Part shown: positions 45,601 to 57,900 of the stretch, in pieces
How the letters are laid out: each line of letters starts with the position of its first letter
Numbering within the stretch: position 1 is the stretch's first letter
Assembly: GCA_009192285.1 (NCBI GenBank)
Contig: CM018604.1
Span: forward strand, 4,373,746-4,437,745
Direction: 5' to 3'
DNA: 64,000 nucleotides
Source of the DNA: Morchella semilibera
Lineage: Eukaryota; Ascomycota; Pezizomycetes; Pezizales; Morchellaceae
Program-made: the position numbers and the translations under genes
Notes under the pieces: model-generated
Database searches by the model: none
Told to the model about the DNA's origin: nothing
What the model saw: the letters and a program-made list of their open reading frames with translations, nothing else

Positions 45601-47102
45601 TGCTGGCTGGTGGGTTAGTAGATAGGTATGTTGGTGCTGGCGCGGCGGGAGAGGCGTTCTTCGGTCCTTGGTTCTGACGATCTAGAGAGCAAACTCGGGG
45701 GCATACATGATATATAAATGTAACTAGAGCTCTACAATTCTTCCCCGCACCAACCGGAGGTTGGGCGACCCGCAAAAAAAAATAAACAACATTCCATCTA
45801 GCAAACCATCCGGAATGCTCCTATTTGCCAAATGAAAATATCAGTCCCCCCGACTACAACCTCCTCCACCAATTCCGCCTGGTGGACACGAGACTACTTA
45901 TGAAGTACACCAGAACTTTTACCGGTGGCTGGTATGTTTGATGTGCGAGCCGTCAGCACCAGATCAGTATTTGGGGTGGCTTGCATGTCGGCCGGAAACG
46001 ACGAATTGCGGGGGCTTGGGGAGTTCGGAATGGGTGAGATATGCCAAGCCATGAGCACAACGGATTTATGAAAACGCATATGGAACTCACATATGGATGG
46101 AGTGGGTGGGGGTATAGGAATCCAGCAGTACTTGCCTCCCTCTTTTATCGGAGGACGTCGGTTTTGGCAGGGAACATCACGGGATTGTGGAATGCGTAGT
46201 GGAATGTTGACATGTTCAAATATCACGATGCCACGATAAGCAGGTCTTTTTATTGCAAGATTACCCTTATAGACACATTTATAGGGTGATATTTCCCTAA
46301 GTAGCACCGCCTCGCAATATTATTTACCATTAGAGCCAGAACCCCTAGAAAACAACTTTCCTCTAACCAACATAAATGGATAGATGTCTACAAGACGCAT
46401 CCGATGGCGAGCATGAGATCCACTTGTGGAATTTAGTAACTAGTGATGTCCTAAAAGTTATTTATGAAATTGTTTTCCTTCAAGAAAGGCGATCAATGGG
46501 GGCCGAAATGAAAAACGGCGCGAAATACTACCATAAGCCTACGGAACTTCGTGACGAACACCGCATTACTCCACCGTATTCTTACAGCATTACTAGCGTA
46601 TTGACGGGAATAACGTAGCGATCTCAACCCCCTTTTGGTACTGTATATAAACTATCGGAGATGTGTTGAGTGTAATTATAGAGATAGGAGCTGTGCTCTC
46701 TTTTTTTTCCCGGTGTGCGACACGGTGCCGGACCCCAACTACATGTATTCATAGGTCAATCAGGCAATTATCAAAATTAAAGTCAATCAAATAACAATAA
46801 TATACCAACCGAAACTAAGAGTTTTTTTCTAAACAGAGCATGGAGCATTGCATTGTGGGGTGTCAAAAGTAAACGGAAATCAGCCTCGCAACCAAGCAAA
46901 CGGCCTACAACAACCAAATTTTGTAAGTACCACCCTTGAGCCCGTATTAAATAAAACCCTAGACCATATAACTATAGAGGATCACAGAATTAAAATCCCT
47001 TGTTTTATTTTAAGCGTACACAACGCCAGATGGATAAGATAAAGACAAAAAGATATCAAACAGAGCCCGGTAATCGGTACACTGCATGATATACTCCCAA
47101 AA
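45601..47102. other. Intergenic, no supported gene
   Basis: It holds the 5' flank of the MARVEL-like gene and several short ORFs. An 80-codon plus-strand ORF at 46376 has no recognisable feature. Confidence 0.4.
47099..47102 (-). terminator. RNA polymerase III terminator
   Basis: On the minus strand TTTT directly follows the tRNA discriminator base. Confidence 0.75.
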
Positions 47103-47174
47103 TTCCGTTGCGGGGAATTGAACCCCGATCTAGTCGGTGAGAGCGACTGATGCTAACCATTACACCACAACGGA
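47103..47174 (-). tRNA. tRNA-Glu (CTC)
   Basis: The minus strand folds into a full cloverleaf of 72 nt. The acceptor stem pairs TCCGTTG with CAACGGA, and A is the discriminator. The anticodon stem is AGTCG/CGACT around the loop CTCTCAC, so the anticodon is CTC (Glu). The T arm is CGGGG, TTCAATT, CCCCG. There is no intron. The A and B boxes (TGTGGTGTAATGG and GGTTCAATTCC) are in place. Confidence 0.95.
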
Positions 47175-48618
47175 TTGAGAACAGCATCCCACTTAGCGTA
47201 TATAGGGGGATTTTCCATTTGCGCTTGACAGGGGTTGGGTTAACGTGAGGGGCCCCTGTCTAAGTGCGAGCTAACTCTAAAGTTTATGTAGGCTTAGAAT
47301 ATTAGGCTATATTTTAATACACAGATTTATATGGACCACCTAGGAGTATGCATTAACGAGGAATATGGGTTAGTCGATACCTACATGTAGGTACAGGTGT
47401 GGTCTACTTGGGTAGATCTTCTCCCGGTTGCTGTGCATGTGCCACAAGATATATGCTGGATCGTAATCGTTGAACCCTTCAGTAAACACAAGCTTCCAAT
47501 ATGTCCTCCCTTTTAACAGGTCTTTCAAGGTGGAAATGTAGGAATTGGTATGTAGGTATATACTCGAATCTTTAATGAGGTATTGCGAATTAAAACCCAG
47601 CCCTCCTTCTCCTTCTTTTTTCTTTCTTTTTTTACATGGAGTGCTTCAATCTTTTATTTACTGGCGGGTGTTATAGACCGATACATGTATGAACATTAAA
47701 ACATACATGTATATTGCGGCGTGAATAAGCTTTTTACACCGCTAAGGCGGATGTGATGCATGGAGGGGGTACTACATGTACATGTAGCTACTTGTACTTA
47801 CATGATCATGAGCGGGATAGGATACCTTAGACTACATGTAGACTACATACTACATGTAGGTAAGTAGAGTCCTCACTACAAAAGTCATAGACTCGTGTGC
47901 TCGTAGGGGGTAGTACGAGATTATATAGGTCCTCACTTAAGTGTTGCTTATTCATCTCACGAAACAGTATAACAACGCCGGCAGCAATTGCGCCAGGCGT
48001 AATTGGGTATGGAATACCTGCAGATATGTAAGTACGTAAGTTCGTGACAGATATTAGTGGAGTAGTAATGTCCTGTCATTGATAATGTCAACTCTACAAA
48101 TAGAAATATGGCTAAGACAAATATATTGGCTTAAATGGGATAAAACTTCACTTCATCACCAACACATCATTATTCAAGTTGAGCACGTCGAAATTGTTGA
48201 GTGGATTAAGCACTTGATTGACTGGGTCGGAATATATATATCTTGGGACACAAATATGCAGATTAACTTTAATGCGAGCGCCGTGTAAACCCCCCCCCCC
48301 CCAGAATACCACCATCACAAGTCTCTTATCAACATTTCTTAAGGAATATCCCGTATCTACCCAAATAATCATACCACTATCCCTTCAGTTAATTTCTGCC
48401 AGGTTTGAGGCATCTGATCTTGCCGGACGGGGGGCCTAGTTTGTCAGTGCGTGAGGCGTAAGCCACATCTGAATTGATTTCTTGGCGAAACCTGGCAGCC
48501 TTAACAGACGGAGGGATAGCAACGATAACTACAAGTAAATGCTTAGGGGGGCGAACGGTACAGAAAATTGATATCGAAGAGTAAACCACAACGCCAAAAT
48601 CCAGGATTGAGCCCCATC
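47175..48618. other. Intergenic, rich in TACATGTA palindromes
   Basis: No gene is supported. TACATGTA occurs about seven times between 47384 and 47856. A C-run lies near 48290. Confidence 0.5.
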
Positions 48619-50137
48619 TCATCCTCCAGCTCTCCTATGAAAGGCATCGAGCTGGGCCGCCTGGTTCGCGGTGAGGATGGTGGCCCTGACAGTTTTCAAT
48701 GCCTGCTGGAAATGATGTCTCTGAAGTACTCTTCGTGACGGGAACTTGCCTGTCTTGTAATCAGGGGATTCACTATGGACACAATTAAGTGCAGCAGAAA
48801 CACAGAGATTCTTTAGATCGGACCCGTGTATGCTGGCGTTAGTTGTGTAAGCATGGAGAAATTGATGTCAGGCGCCAAGTCCTCCCCCTTGAGGAGCAGT
48901 TGTAGAATTTTTTGCCTTTGGCTGGCTGTGGGAATATCAATGTGGATATGTAATGGCGCGCGGCGCAGTACCGCAGGATCGAGGTCGAAGAGCCTGTTTG
49001 TCGAGAATAATAGGAATGGAGAATCCACACTGCTCGCCACACCATCCCACTCCAGCAAAAATTGGTTGAGCGCTGCGCGTACATGTTTTCCGTCTCCGCT
49101 TTTGCGGACGCTGCAGATTGCATCCGCCTCATCAATGAAGAGTATGCATGGGGAAAGTTTGCGCGCCAGTGTGAAGGCTGCTCTGATAACTTTCTAATCT
49201 TCCCAAACGTCGGCAGAAGTGATTTCAAGCGTGGGAGGGCCGGAATTTCTAGCCAATCCTTTCGCTAGGAGGGTTTTCCCGGTTCCTGGAGGTCCATAGA
49301 GGAGCGCCCCAGTAACCTTATCTTTACGAAGTACACCGTACTGGAATGCATCGGGTCTGTGTAAAGAAAGGGAAGTCACACGCTCAAGCTCATCGATGAT
49401 GTTACGATTAACGTAAATATCTGAGTAGTCCGGACTAATATTTGCTTGGGGTTGGTCAGTAATCGACAGGGCTCACAAAAGTTGTAACCAAACGTGACCT
49501 ACTGATATCAAAGATCCCATTCATCAGTTTCAGCTCATACTCATTGCATCCAACCTTTACCTCCGCTAACCTCTTATCACAACTTTCTTTATCGTCCCAC
49601 CTCCACCTCAACCGCTCCCTATCCGTACTAGGCCCGTCTTTGGCCGGTTTCTGCATGTTATCCGCGCAGACTGCGGAGAGTTCCATAATTAGAATCAGAG
49701 AGACCGGGGGAGTGACCTCCCGAGTCTGCATTTTCTAATTCTCCCGGGACCGGCTGCAACCAATTTGTGTCGGGCGTCGCGGGGTCAAGTCCAAGCCCGT
49801 CTCCGAGTGGTGTTTCTCTATCTTCTAAGCCTTCCAGGACCGGTTGAAGTGGAGCTATATCAGATATCGTAAGATCTGGAGTAGGCCCGCCCCCGAGCGG
49901 CGCTTCTGTGTGTTCTAAGCCTCGCAGGACTGGTTGTGGTTGAGTTATATCGGGCATCGTAAGATTTGAAGCAGGCCCGTCTCCGGGCGGTGCTTCTTTG
50001 TTTTCTAAGCCTTCCAGGGCTGGTTGTGGTTGAGTTGTATCCAACATCCCAAGATCTGAAGCAGGCCCAGCTTCTAAGAGCCGTTTATACTCTTTGAACC
50101 CACACAAATCGTTCATCCATGTTAAAGCTTCTATCAT
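48619..50137 (-). pseudogene. AAA-family ATPase (Msp1/ATAD1-like or related fungal class), broken
   Basis: Homologous segments appear in order but not in one frame. Exon A (50137-49717, MIEALTWMNDLCGFKEYK) joins in phase through a 46-bp intron to exon B from 49670. Then come the AAA core with Walker A YGPPGTGKT, Walker B LFIDEADA, and NRLFDLDPAVLRRAP, and a C-terminal part (LKNLCVSAALNC) ending at 48619. Lesions: a TAG at 49194-49196 directly after the DVWED stretch, where related proteins also have several more residues before KVIRAAF. There is also a one-base loss near 48822 that shifts YTGSDLKNL out of frame. The link between exon B and the core near 49440-49490 is also out of phase with the obvious GTGAGC donor. 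Family proteins remodel membrane or mitochondrial clients, but this copy should not make a complete enzyme. Confidence 0.7.
49735..50065 (-). repeat. 90-bp coding repeat in the AAA pseudogene, about 3.5 units
   Basis: Thirty-residue units start GPASDLGML, GPASNLTMP, GPTPDLTIS and GLGLDPATP, each with a PQPxLxGLExxExPxG core. The period keeps the frame. Confidence 0.85.
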
Positions 50138-50315
50138 GTTTGCCTAACGGTTAGAAATAATTGTCGTAGAAAGCTTTCTAAAAGGCGAGCGGGGTGATAA
50201 GCTGCGTTTCAAGATAGCGAGCTTATGTCATTCCGAGTTCAAGTAAAGCCAATATCCAATATTCCTTTTCAACGACGATAGTGGAAGTTATATAATAATG
50301 GAGGACTTCCCTTAG

Positions 50316-50589
50316 GCGATAGAAACTGTTCTATCGCTATCTAGGTTCTATTCGGATAGAACATGTGGTATCTATCACAGGAAGTTTTCTATCGTTAGGA
50401 CCCCTCTCAAAGGGATGGGTCTTATCCGTTTTGCTATTTCTATTGCTTGTTGCAATGAGTACAATCCCTGAACCTTCCACTACTGGACTATTAATCGAAT
50501 AGAACAGAGAGATCTTTCTTTACCTACGGGAAACCACATTTGTTTTTGGTTGCTTCTATCCTATTGAACAGAAAGAAAATAGGATAGAA
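50316..50589. repeat. Cluster of three GATAGAA hairpins
   Basis: Perfect inverted repeats: GCGATAGAA/TTCTATCGC at 50316-50337; GTTCTAT/ATAGAAC at 50345-50362; TTCTATCCTATT/AATAGGATAGAA at 50554-50589. They share the core GATAGAA or its complement. Confidence 0.75.
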
Positions 50590-51854
50590 CAGCTGCTATA
50601 CCGAACAATATTCCAAAGGGCAGAGTCTATCAGTGTTCGATTCATGGTGTCCTGCTTGATTCGGCGCCACATTGCCTAAGCTTTGCTGGCGGAGCTCTGG
50701 CCAAACATGTTTTTGGTGGTGACTGCGCACTATGCATGCGCACATAAACTTCGCACAAATGACCACCCGATTGGCTGGGAGCGTAATCGGAATCAGGCCA
50801 TCAGAAGATGAGACCCCATTTGCACCTACTCGACCCCCTACTCTAATTAAGATTGAGCTTAACAAGTCGTACCGGGGAATTTTAAAAACCGAGTGCCTGC
50901 AAAGGGGTCTGGTTGGGCTGATAGATATCTCCCAAACAGGTTCATGCATTTATATGTAGTGTACCCCACAACTCTCGCAACCCAACCTCCTCAACTTCTT
51001 TTCTACCCTCCTCCTTTCGAACTTTACCAGGGCTTCTTTGATGTCTCTAGATCGCTACTCGGGTGAAGATGGGGTTGAGCGCTATTCAGCAGTTATCTTT
51101 GTATTAGGAAAGTGTTAAGATTTTTTGAACAAAAATATATGAGTGTCTCCGTACTCCTTTCCCCATACAGGTTTTGGGTGCTTTTGATTGCCACACGGAG
51201 GGCCCATACAATTGCAAATTCACCCAATCAATCCAGTGTCTCGGTATTTAAGATGTTCGAAGCCAACCACCCTTACCGTTGACCGTTATGTGCTGTCAAT
51301 TTCTTGCCACCTCCGCAGCCTTGTTGGTAGCATGCAAGTATGCGACCTTTTTAGAAGTCGGAGTTAGAATACTGACCAGGACGGCACATAGATATGTTGG
51401 AATTTGTAGGGGCAGGGCTACATGGTCTGTCATAATAGATGGGCTGCCTCCACTATATCGATAATCTATTGCGGTTTGTCAAAATTATCCGGACGCAACG
51501 GCTATGATGCTATGGATTAGCAGCCTAAGAATAGGCCACAGACAGCCCTAAACCTCTGCAAGAAGTTAAAAAATACTCGCCAGCCTAGTTAATACCGGTA
51601 TTCAGCTCGACGGTCTTGTAGTGGAATTTTGTCTATTTTTTGTCGGAGGCGCATATTGCGCAGCCTTGCATCAGGCGTCCGGGTAATTTGACAACCCACA
51701 ATATCTTGAAAATTCAGATACTGATACCCTGAAGTTGGATGATGTCGTCGCGCATATAAAATCACAAAAGTCTACACCGAATATTTCTAGGTAGGGCTCC
51801 TTTAGCAAGCTTTTAAGTCATTTTCTTATCAAGTCTACGTAAGTTGCATTCATA
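50590..51854. other. Intergenic with a dispersed repeat copy
   Basis: ORFs are short and motif-free. The 3' part contains the repeat shared with 30420-30600. Confidence 0.4.
51475..51680 (-). repeat. Dispersed repeat, partner of 30420-30600
   Basis: Ordered blocks GTTTGTCAAAA, ACAGCCCTAAA, CTCGCCAGCCT and GACGGTCTTGTAG are shared with the 30-kb copy. This copy has an extra dozen bases near 51590. Confidence 0.6.
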
Positions 51855-52868
51855 ATGGCAGTAAATTTCCGCAACGAGGCTACTACACAGACACCGACAC
51901 CGACATCTACGATAGCCCCACCTCAAAACGTTGAAAATCAATTAAATCAACCGAATCTCCTCCACCCACAGAGCCTCTCGAATCCGACACACCCCCATTG
52001 CCTCCTATGCTTCAGCGCCGTTCTACGCTTCCATCTACCCAAGCCACAGAAAAGCATTTCTTTCGAAACCGCACTCATAGAATGCGGAACCACCCAACTC
52101 CACCAGGCCTAGCAGCGGCCAATCAAGTTCATAAAGAAGGAGTCCCAACCCAAAGAGGTGTCAAGATTACGATAGATCCTAATAAGGTCTTTCAAGCTGC
52201 CGATAGATCCTAATAAGGTCTTTCAAGCTGCCTGTGCCCACGAAAATTCGACCGTCGCTGTTCCGGAATCTGATAATTTGAGTGCTTATTATACCAACGA
52301 GGATACCGCGCAAGAGCCCCTAAAGCGGGGGATTGCCCGGACCTTACTATCGAGTATGGCGATGAATAATGCCTGCGTAATCATTTTAGATAGAGAGGAA
52401 AGCTCTATGTATCCATCTCGGGAACCTTCCTTGAGAAACATTTGATTGGAGAATCTCAGCTCGCCTTCGGGATTTTCTGCAACTGCTATAAGACTCAACC
52501 TGAAATACGGCGGTTCCCTTTCCAGCTACCACGACGTTACGCAGCGTTTAGATAAGGTTCTTTCCAACCGCCCCGATCCCGCGCAGAACGAGCCTGAGCC
52601 CGATTCGACCGAAGATCCTGACGAGGGGGATTCTATAGATGCCTGCTTTATTTTAGTCGATTATATGACTGCTATTTTGATAAGACTGATTACTCAATCA
52701 GGGAGTGGTGACTACTGGCGCAATAACCTGGTTGGAGTGCTTGCTAAATTGACGGTAAAGATCAAGGTGCTGTTATTGGGTCTGAAAAACAGTGCTATAA
52801 CTTCGAGAGTGGGTGCGCAAGCTGTACTGGAAGACCACCCACAACGCCCGGTCCGAGACAAGTTTTGA
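51855..52868 (+). pseudogene. Hypothetical gene disrupted by a 31-bp tandem duplication
   Basis: No family recognised. A start at ATG 51855 (MAVNFRNEATTQTPTP) leads into a Pro/Thr-rich region. The frame continuing at 51998-52200 (MLQRRSTLPSTQATEKHFF, then KITIDPNKVFQAA) is two bases off, so an indel or intron lies before it. A perfect 31-bp duplication at 52170-52231 then shifts the frame. Reading through a single copy would continue with CAHENSTVAVPESDN and on to LSSMAMNNACVIILDREE. An in-frame TGA near 52443 follows, after which the same frame runs to the stop at 52868 (NLKYGGSLSSYHDVTQRLDKVL, then VDYMTAILIRLI and a basic end). I infer a once-intact gene of about 320 codons now holding two or three lesions. 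Confidence 0.55.
52170..52231 (+). repeat. Perfect 31-bp tandem duplication
   Basis: Two identical adjacent copies start CGATAGATCCTAATAAGGTC, at 52170-52200 and 52201-52231. Confidence 0.97.
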
Positions 52869-54940
52869 GGTACTGATACCGTATGCCCGGGTTTAAGATA
52901 ATCGGATCACGGATTATCACTCGGTGGTTCAAATGGAGTTCCCTGGAAAAAAAATTGTTCTTGAAATAGCGAGGTTTCTCATTGCCAGAGTGAGCTTTCC
53001 ACTTTTTTCATGATATCCGCGCGACGGGGCGCATCTGCCTCCACCTCTGGCCCTATGGGCTCCGGTGAGCTTCTGTCGACCCGGAAAAAGAACTTATAGT
53101 TTTCAATGTATCTCTATAGTTAGCATAGCAAGCGCCTAGAGGGTGGTTTTTACAATGTGACTAGAGTAGAGATGTTCTTTTACCGCCTAACTTTCCTTCT
53201 AAACGTTCCCCCCTCCTCTCTCTTCTTCTCCTTAACATCCCTCTTGCGATCAGGTTGAAACCCCACCACCACAGAAGGACCTTACGCACTCTCTTTGCCG
53301 CAAGTCTCCTCTGATCCGGGGCTCGCCTAGCACTTCTGACACCACTGACTAAGCGAGTGGGGCCTACCCTATCCTTGAGGGTCAAGGCACCAGGTATCAC
53401 TTGGTACTCGGGACAGACTGTTATCCGTCAGTAAACAAGTACCGATACCTCCACTACCTCCCTTCTCCTTCTCTCCATTGATTCGGCTCAGTGGTGAAGC
53501 TGTACTTGATAGCGCGCTTCACAATCCCTGGCTGTGGGATACCTCTTCAGGGCGATATCTCCTAGTCAGCTGGTTGTTGAGAGTGTCTACAAACACCTGG
53601 GGGTGGAGGCTTACAGAGTACAGATTTAAAGCGTGCAGAGCCCCTTCTCTCTTACAAGGGATTATGGCCGGGACGGGGAAAAGCAGCGCATCTCAGGCTT
53701 CTAATCCCCTCTTTTCATAGAGGCTTAAGTCGGGAGTACCTCTCGCTGCACGAGTGTTTGGACGGCGAAGAAACATACGTCGGCGCCCATCCCCCCCCAC
53801 ATGGCTCCAGGGCACAGAAGGAGCCGTTAAAGGATATCCAAACCTCGGGTCGACTGTTGCCAGGGGTATATTGATATCGGGGCCTTGCTCGGTCGGATTA
53901 GGATCACCAGATATCACTCGGCGATAAATATTAGCAGCACCGCCCTAATTTTTTTTTTTTTGTTTACATCAGTAATCGTGCACCGCCCTAATTATCCGTT
54001 AGCAAAAAAAAAAAACGGAGTAACTGTGTCGCCCCCTCCTAACCTCATCGTTCTATATTTCCTCCTCTTCTTCGCGTAGGCTGGCTTCATGGTCTCTGGT
54101 CTGGTGCCTGACCACAGGGACCTTCCTTGCCCGCTTTCTAGGGTGCTGTTAATAAGCCGCAAATGAATAAGGTGGGAGGGGTGTATACAGAGTTCTAAAG
54201 CCAACCATGCTCAGGCCTAAGGCAGACCTGAGGGCAAAACACGGGGGGGGGAGGAAAGGGTTGCGGTAGAAGGTTTCGTTCTAGCGGAGGAACGAGAGGC
54301 GAATTTCGAGTTCGGCTGGCACAAATGGTGGTCTAGGTAGGGAGGGCCTTGTGTTTGCGGTAGGGGAGATGGATGTTGCTACTTTGCCCGCGCAGCTTTC
54401 GTACGGGCTCTCAGCGAGGTTTTCTTAGAGGTGTATGGAGGGGTGGGTGTCATCGCCTATAGCTGAGTTAGCGCCTGTGGAGCTGGGGCAGGGTGGGTGC
54501 ATGGAGAGGGTTGATGGTTGGCTGTATGGGCTGAGACGTTGTGTTATTGGAGTTGGATTACTGGATACGTTGGTGTTAGGTTATAAGAGACAAGTGGAAT
54601 GCGGCCGGAGGCCGCATATATATATAGTTGTGTGTATTAATTCCAGGCCGTAATGATTCGCCTCTGCCCATGACCGGCCGATATAACTCTTTAATATATA
54701 GCACTGTTTTATCCATTCAGTTGAGTCTGTTTGTGAAAGTTTGAGGGATTCAGGAATCTAGAGATGATATATAAAGGATTATAGACGTACTTATTTGATA
54801 CAGCAATGGTGTACAATCCCCTCTTAATGTAGCTTCCCTTCCAATCACGGGAGCGATCTTTGTCAGTGCATGTATGCTTCTAGTATATCACTAATATGCA
54901 AACCATCTTGACCAATAGAAATGCTTCCTGATGACGATGG

Positions 54941-54978
54941 ACAAGCTTATACTGTTTAGACAAGCTTATACTGTTTAG
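54941..54978 (+). repeat. 19-bp tandem duplication
   Basis: ACAAGCTTATACTGTTTAG is present twice in a row. Confidence 0.95.
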
Positions 54979-54999
54979 AAATAGATGTAACTGAGGTTG

Positions 55000-57900
55000 A
55001 GCATGGAGTGTTTGCACCAACCCTTTATTCAGCAGCTCAAACCATCTCTCTTAAGCCGATCCTCGCGACTGGTTTGATACAAACGGACTGATTTTGTTTC
55101 CCTGCGCTGCACTGAACAGGTAACGACACGGTTTCCATCTTTCCCAATTGCATGGGAAGCTTGTCTAAATTTCGACAAACCCCCTCCCTTTTCTCGCGGT
55201 GTGTTTACACCAGATATTACCGCTCACACAGCGCCAATCACACTACCCCTTTCTGTTTTAAATACATACATGTTCCCCTCCTCCTATGAACCATTGACTA
55301 CACCACATGGTGAGAAAGTGCATGTAGCTCCAACCCGCTTTCACAGCTGCCTCCACACAGCCTCTCCACACAGAGAAAAACCAACCAAGCGGCGCGAACA
55401 CAAAGAGCACCACCAACCCGAGGCTCCAGTGAACATTGAAGCACCCAGAATCGGGAGGGAGCCCATGGGATACACGAAGGTGGAACTTTTTGTTGGCCAG
55501 TGTGTGACTGACCGCACGCACTTCCAGCTTACACCCATACCTGTAGCAACATGCCTATAAAACCTTCTTCAACGCCTTAAATTCCTGGGCCAACAACAAG
55601 GTTTCTAGCCGTTCGGCGCTATACAAAGGCATGCCCACTTCCCAGCAAGAAGAGTCCACAGGCTATAGACACGCCACCTGGAGTTGTGGCAAGGAGCGCA
55701 GGCCGTGGGGACCCTTCATTTCTAATGTTAAGCCTACATAGCTCGTAGTCCTCCACACCGTGTAGTTACTCCCGCGCTCATAGATTTGCCTAGTGAACCG
55801 ACACTGTCACTCCTTTCTACCATCCCCACCCTTTCTGGAGCCTCAGCTGCTTCATTTGATGCCCCGCAGTGACGGCCCCCCTCCGCCCGCCCGTATCCCC
55901 TAACTAAAGGAAGAAATCTTGCATTGAAAACGCCTATAACCGTACTAGTGCCGCCGGGGGGAAGCTAGAGGCCCGCAAAGTAGAGCTACAGGAAAGTGAC
56001 CGCCCTCCGCAACGCAAAAACCTCCTGACCGCCCGTTTTCGCCGCCGAGTGATAGTCCATGATGGGAGCGAACAGGCCTACAGTTCTTCGAGGTTGAGAA
56101 TGTGTTGATGCTTGCTCAGCAAGAATTAGGAAGCGGAGACTGGGCTGGGCTTTGAGCCAGATGCCCGCCGCGCTTGTGCCTCCGCGGTGCGCCCGCTCCG
56201 CTGTAACAGACCCCAGGCGCGCGAGCTTTGAGGTTTGCGAGCTTCAGGCTGAGGGCTGCGAGCAGTGTGTATAAAATAGATAAGCAAGGAGACCAAGAAG
56301 GGTGGGCTGAGCGCCGGTATCACGAAGAGGGATTGATTTACTGGCAAGTGATAAACTACATATAGAGTACCCTTTGTTGCAACGTAGTGTTGATTCTGAG
56401 CCTATGGGGATGGTAGTGCCGTGGCACATGAAATTACGGGCTAATGCGAGCTTGAAGCTCGAAGGAAATGTGATTTCCAGTCGTGCGAGGAAGACTACTT
56501 GAAAGCTCGAAAAAGGTTTATCCTCTACTATATACATCTACACAGCTCTGTTACCCAACATCAACGCTGACTTAACCCCACAACTGCAGCACCACAAAAC
56601 ACAACCCCGCAAATCTAACCCCACCACGAACCCGTGCGAGAAAAACGCCCACGACTGCAGCTGCTACTATGACAACCCGCTTCATCAAACGCAGCCCTGC
56701 GCAGCGCCGGTAACCAGCGTCGACCCCGTACGAGGGGCACAAAGCCAAAAGTACGTCTTAAATTAATCTAGCGAGAGTACATAGATCTCTTCAACGCATT
56801 TCCAATGATAGTTCTTTTTCGGAAGCTGTCTTAATCAGCAAGGCGCTTCGTTCTTACATCAAGGTAATCCTCGCCCTAGTCTTAGCACAGGAAACTTCTC
56901 TTGCGCCGGGACATGAAGCGCGTGCACGTTACTTAGCCTCGCCTACATACTAGCTAAGTATCAGAAGGCGAGCAAGCAAGGAAATTATGCGATCTTATCG
57001 CTCGCTAGTAACTAGGGAGTCTAAGCTCTGGGAGGTCCTGACGCTGGAGGCTTCTAAGGTTAAGCCCATAAACCATGGAGGAAAAGTAACGGATTGAGAA
57101 ATTTTGTTGCAAAAACCCATAAAGTACCACTTGTCCACCTATATTACCCATTTCTTTATAAAATGAGCAAAAAGATCTTTTTGGGGTAAAACCCCGCCAA
57201 ATATATACCCCTCTGCATTTCCACTATCCTCTGTCGATGGCTCGATTTTGAGCTACTGGTGTCAGTTGATTCTCCAGCATCGTATTCTGTTAGCTGTCCC
57301 TAGTTGCTCTGCCCACGGACTGCTGCAGCTTGGGGCATTTTGTTTGCCCATGAGCCGGATCATGGGATATCACTCGATACTTAAAATTGACAGGGAGCCC
57401 CTAGTTATGCGTCAGCGAAAAAATAATTGTGTCAAATTCCACACCCAGCCTCTCTCTAACTACCTCCGCACCTCTGCTTGTCTCTCATCCCAACGAGAAA
57501 CACCGAACTTCGTGGTGTGGAGCTACATCGGCTAGTGTTGGGTCTGTAGTATGGGGTTAGCTGCACATAGTAGATCTCAGGCGCTCGTTTAAAGGAAGTA
57601 CCGCCGGCCGCAGGTATTATGTTCTATCGGAAGAACCTGGGGAAGGGGCTAGAAGATCGGGGTGTACGTATACGAGTAGGGTGAGGGGAGGTTGGGGGGG
57701 GGGGGTTACCTGCGACGTCTCATTGGGAGCTCAACATGCACTCTTCTGTTCCGCTTTTCTTGCATTAGTCGTGTCTGTAGTTGGGGGTGGGCGGTACAGA
57801 GCACTATTTGGAGCAAGTTTTGTTGAGATGGCTTCTCAGCGCAGTTGTAGCTTGTAGCAATAGCGGGGTCGCTGGAGAGCTAGAGGAGGGGGTATCAGCG

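Noticed and set aside
55201-55560. 119-codon plus-strand ORF
   Set aside because: No motif, no splice context and overlapping open frames on the other strand.
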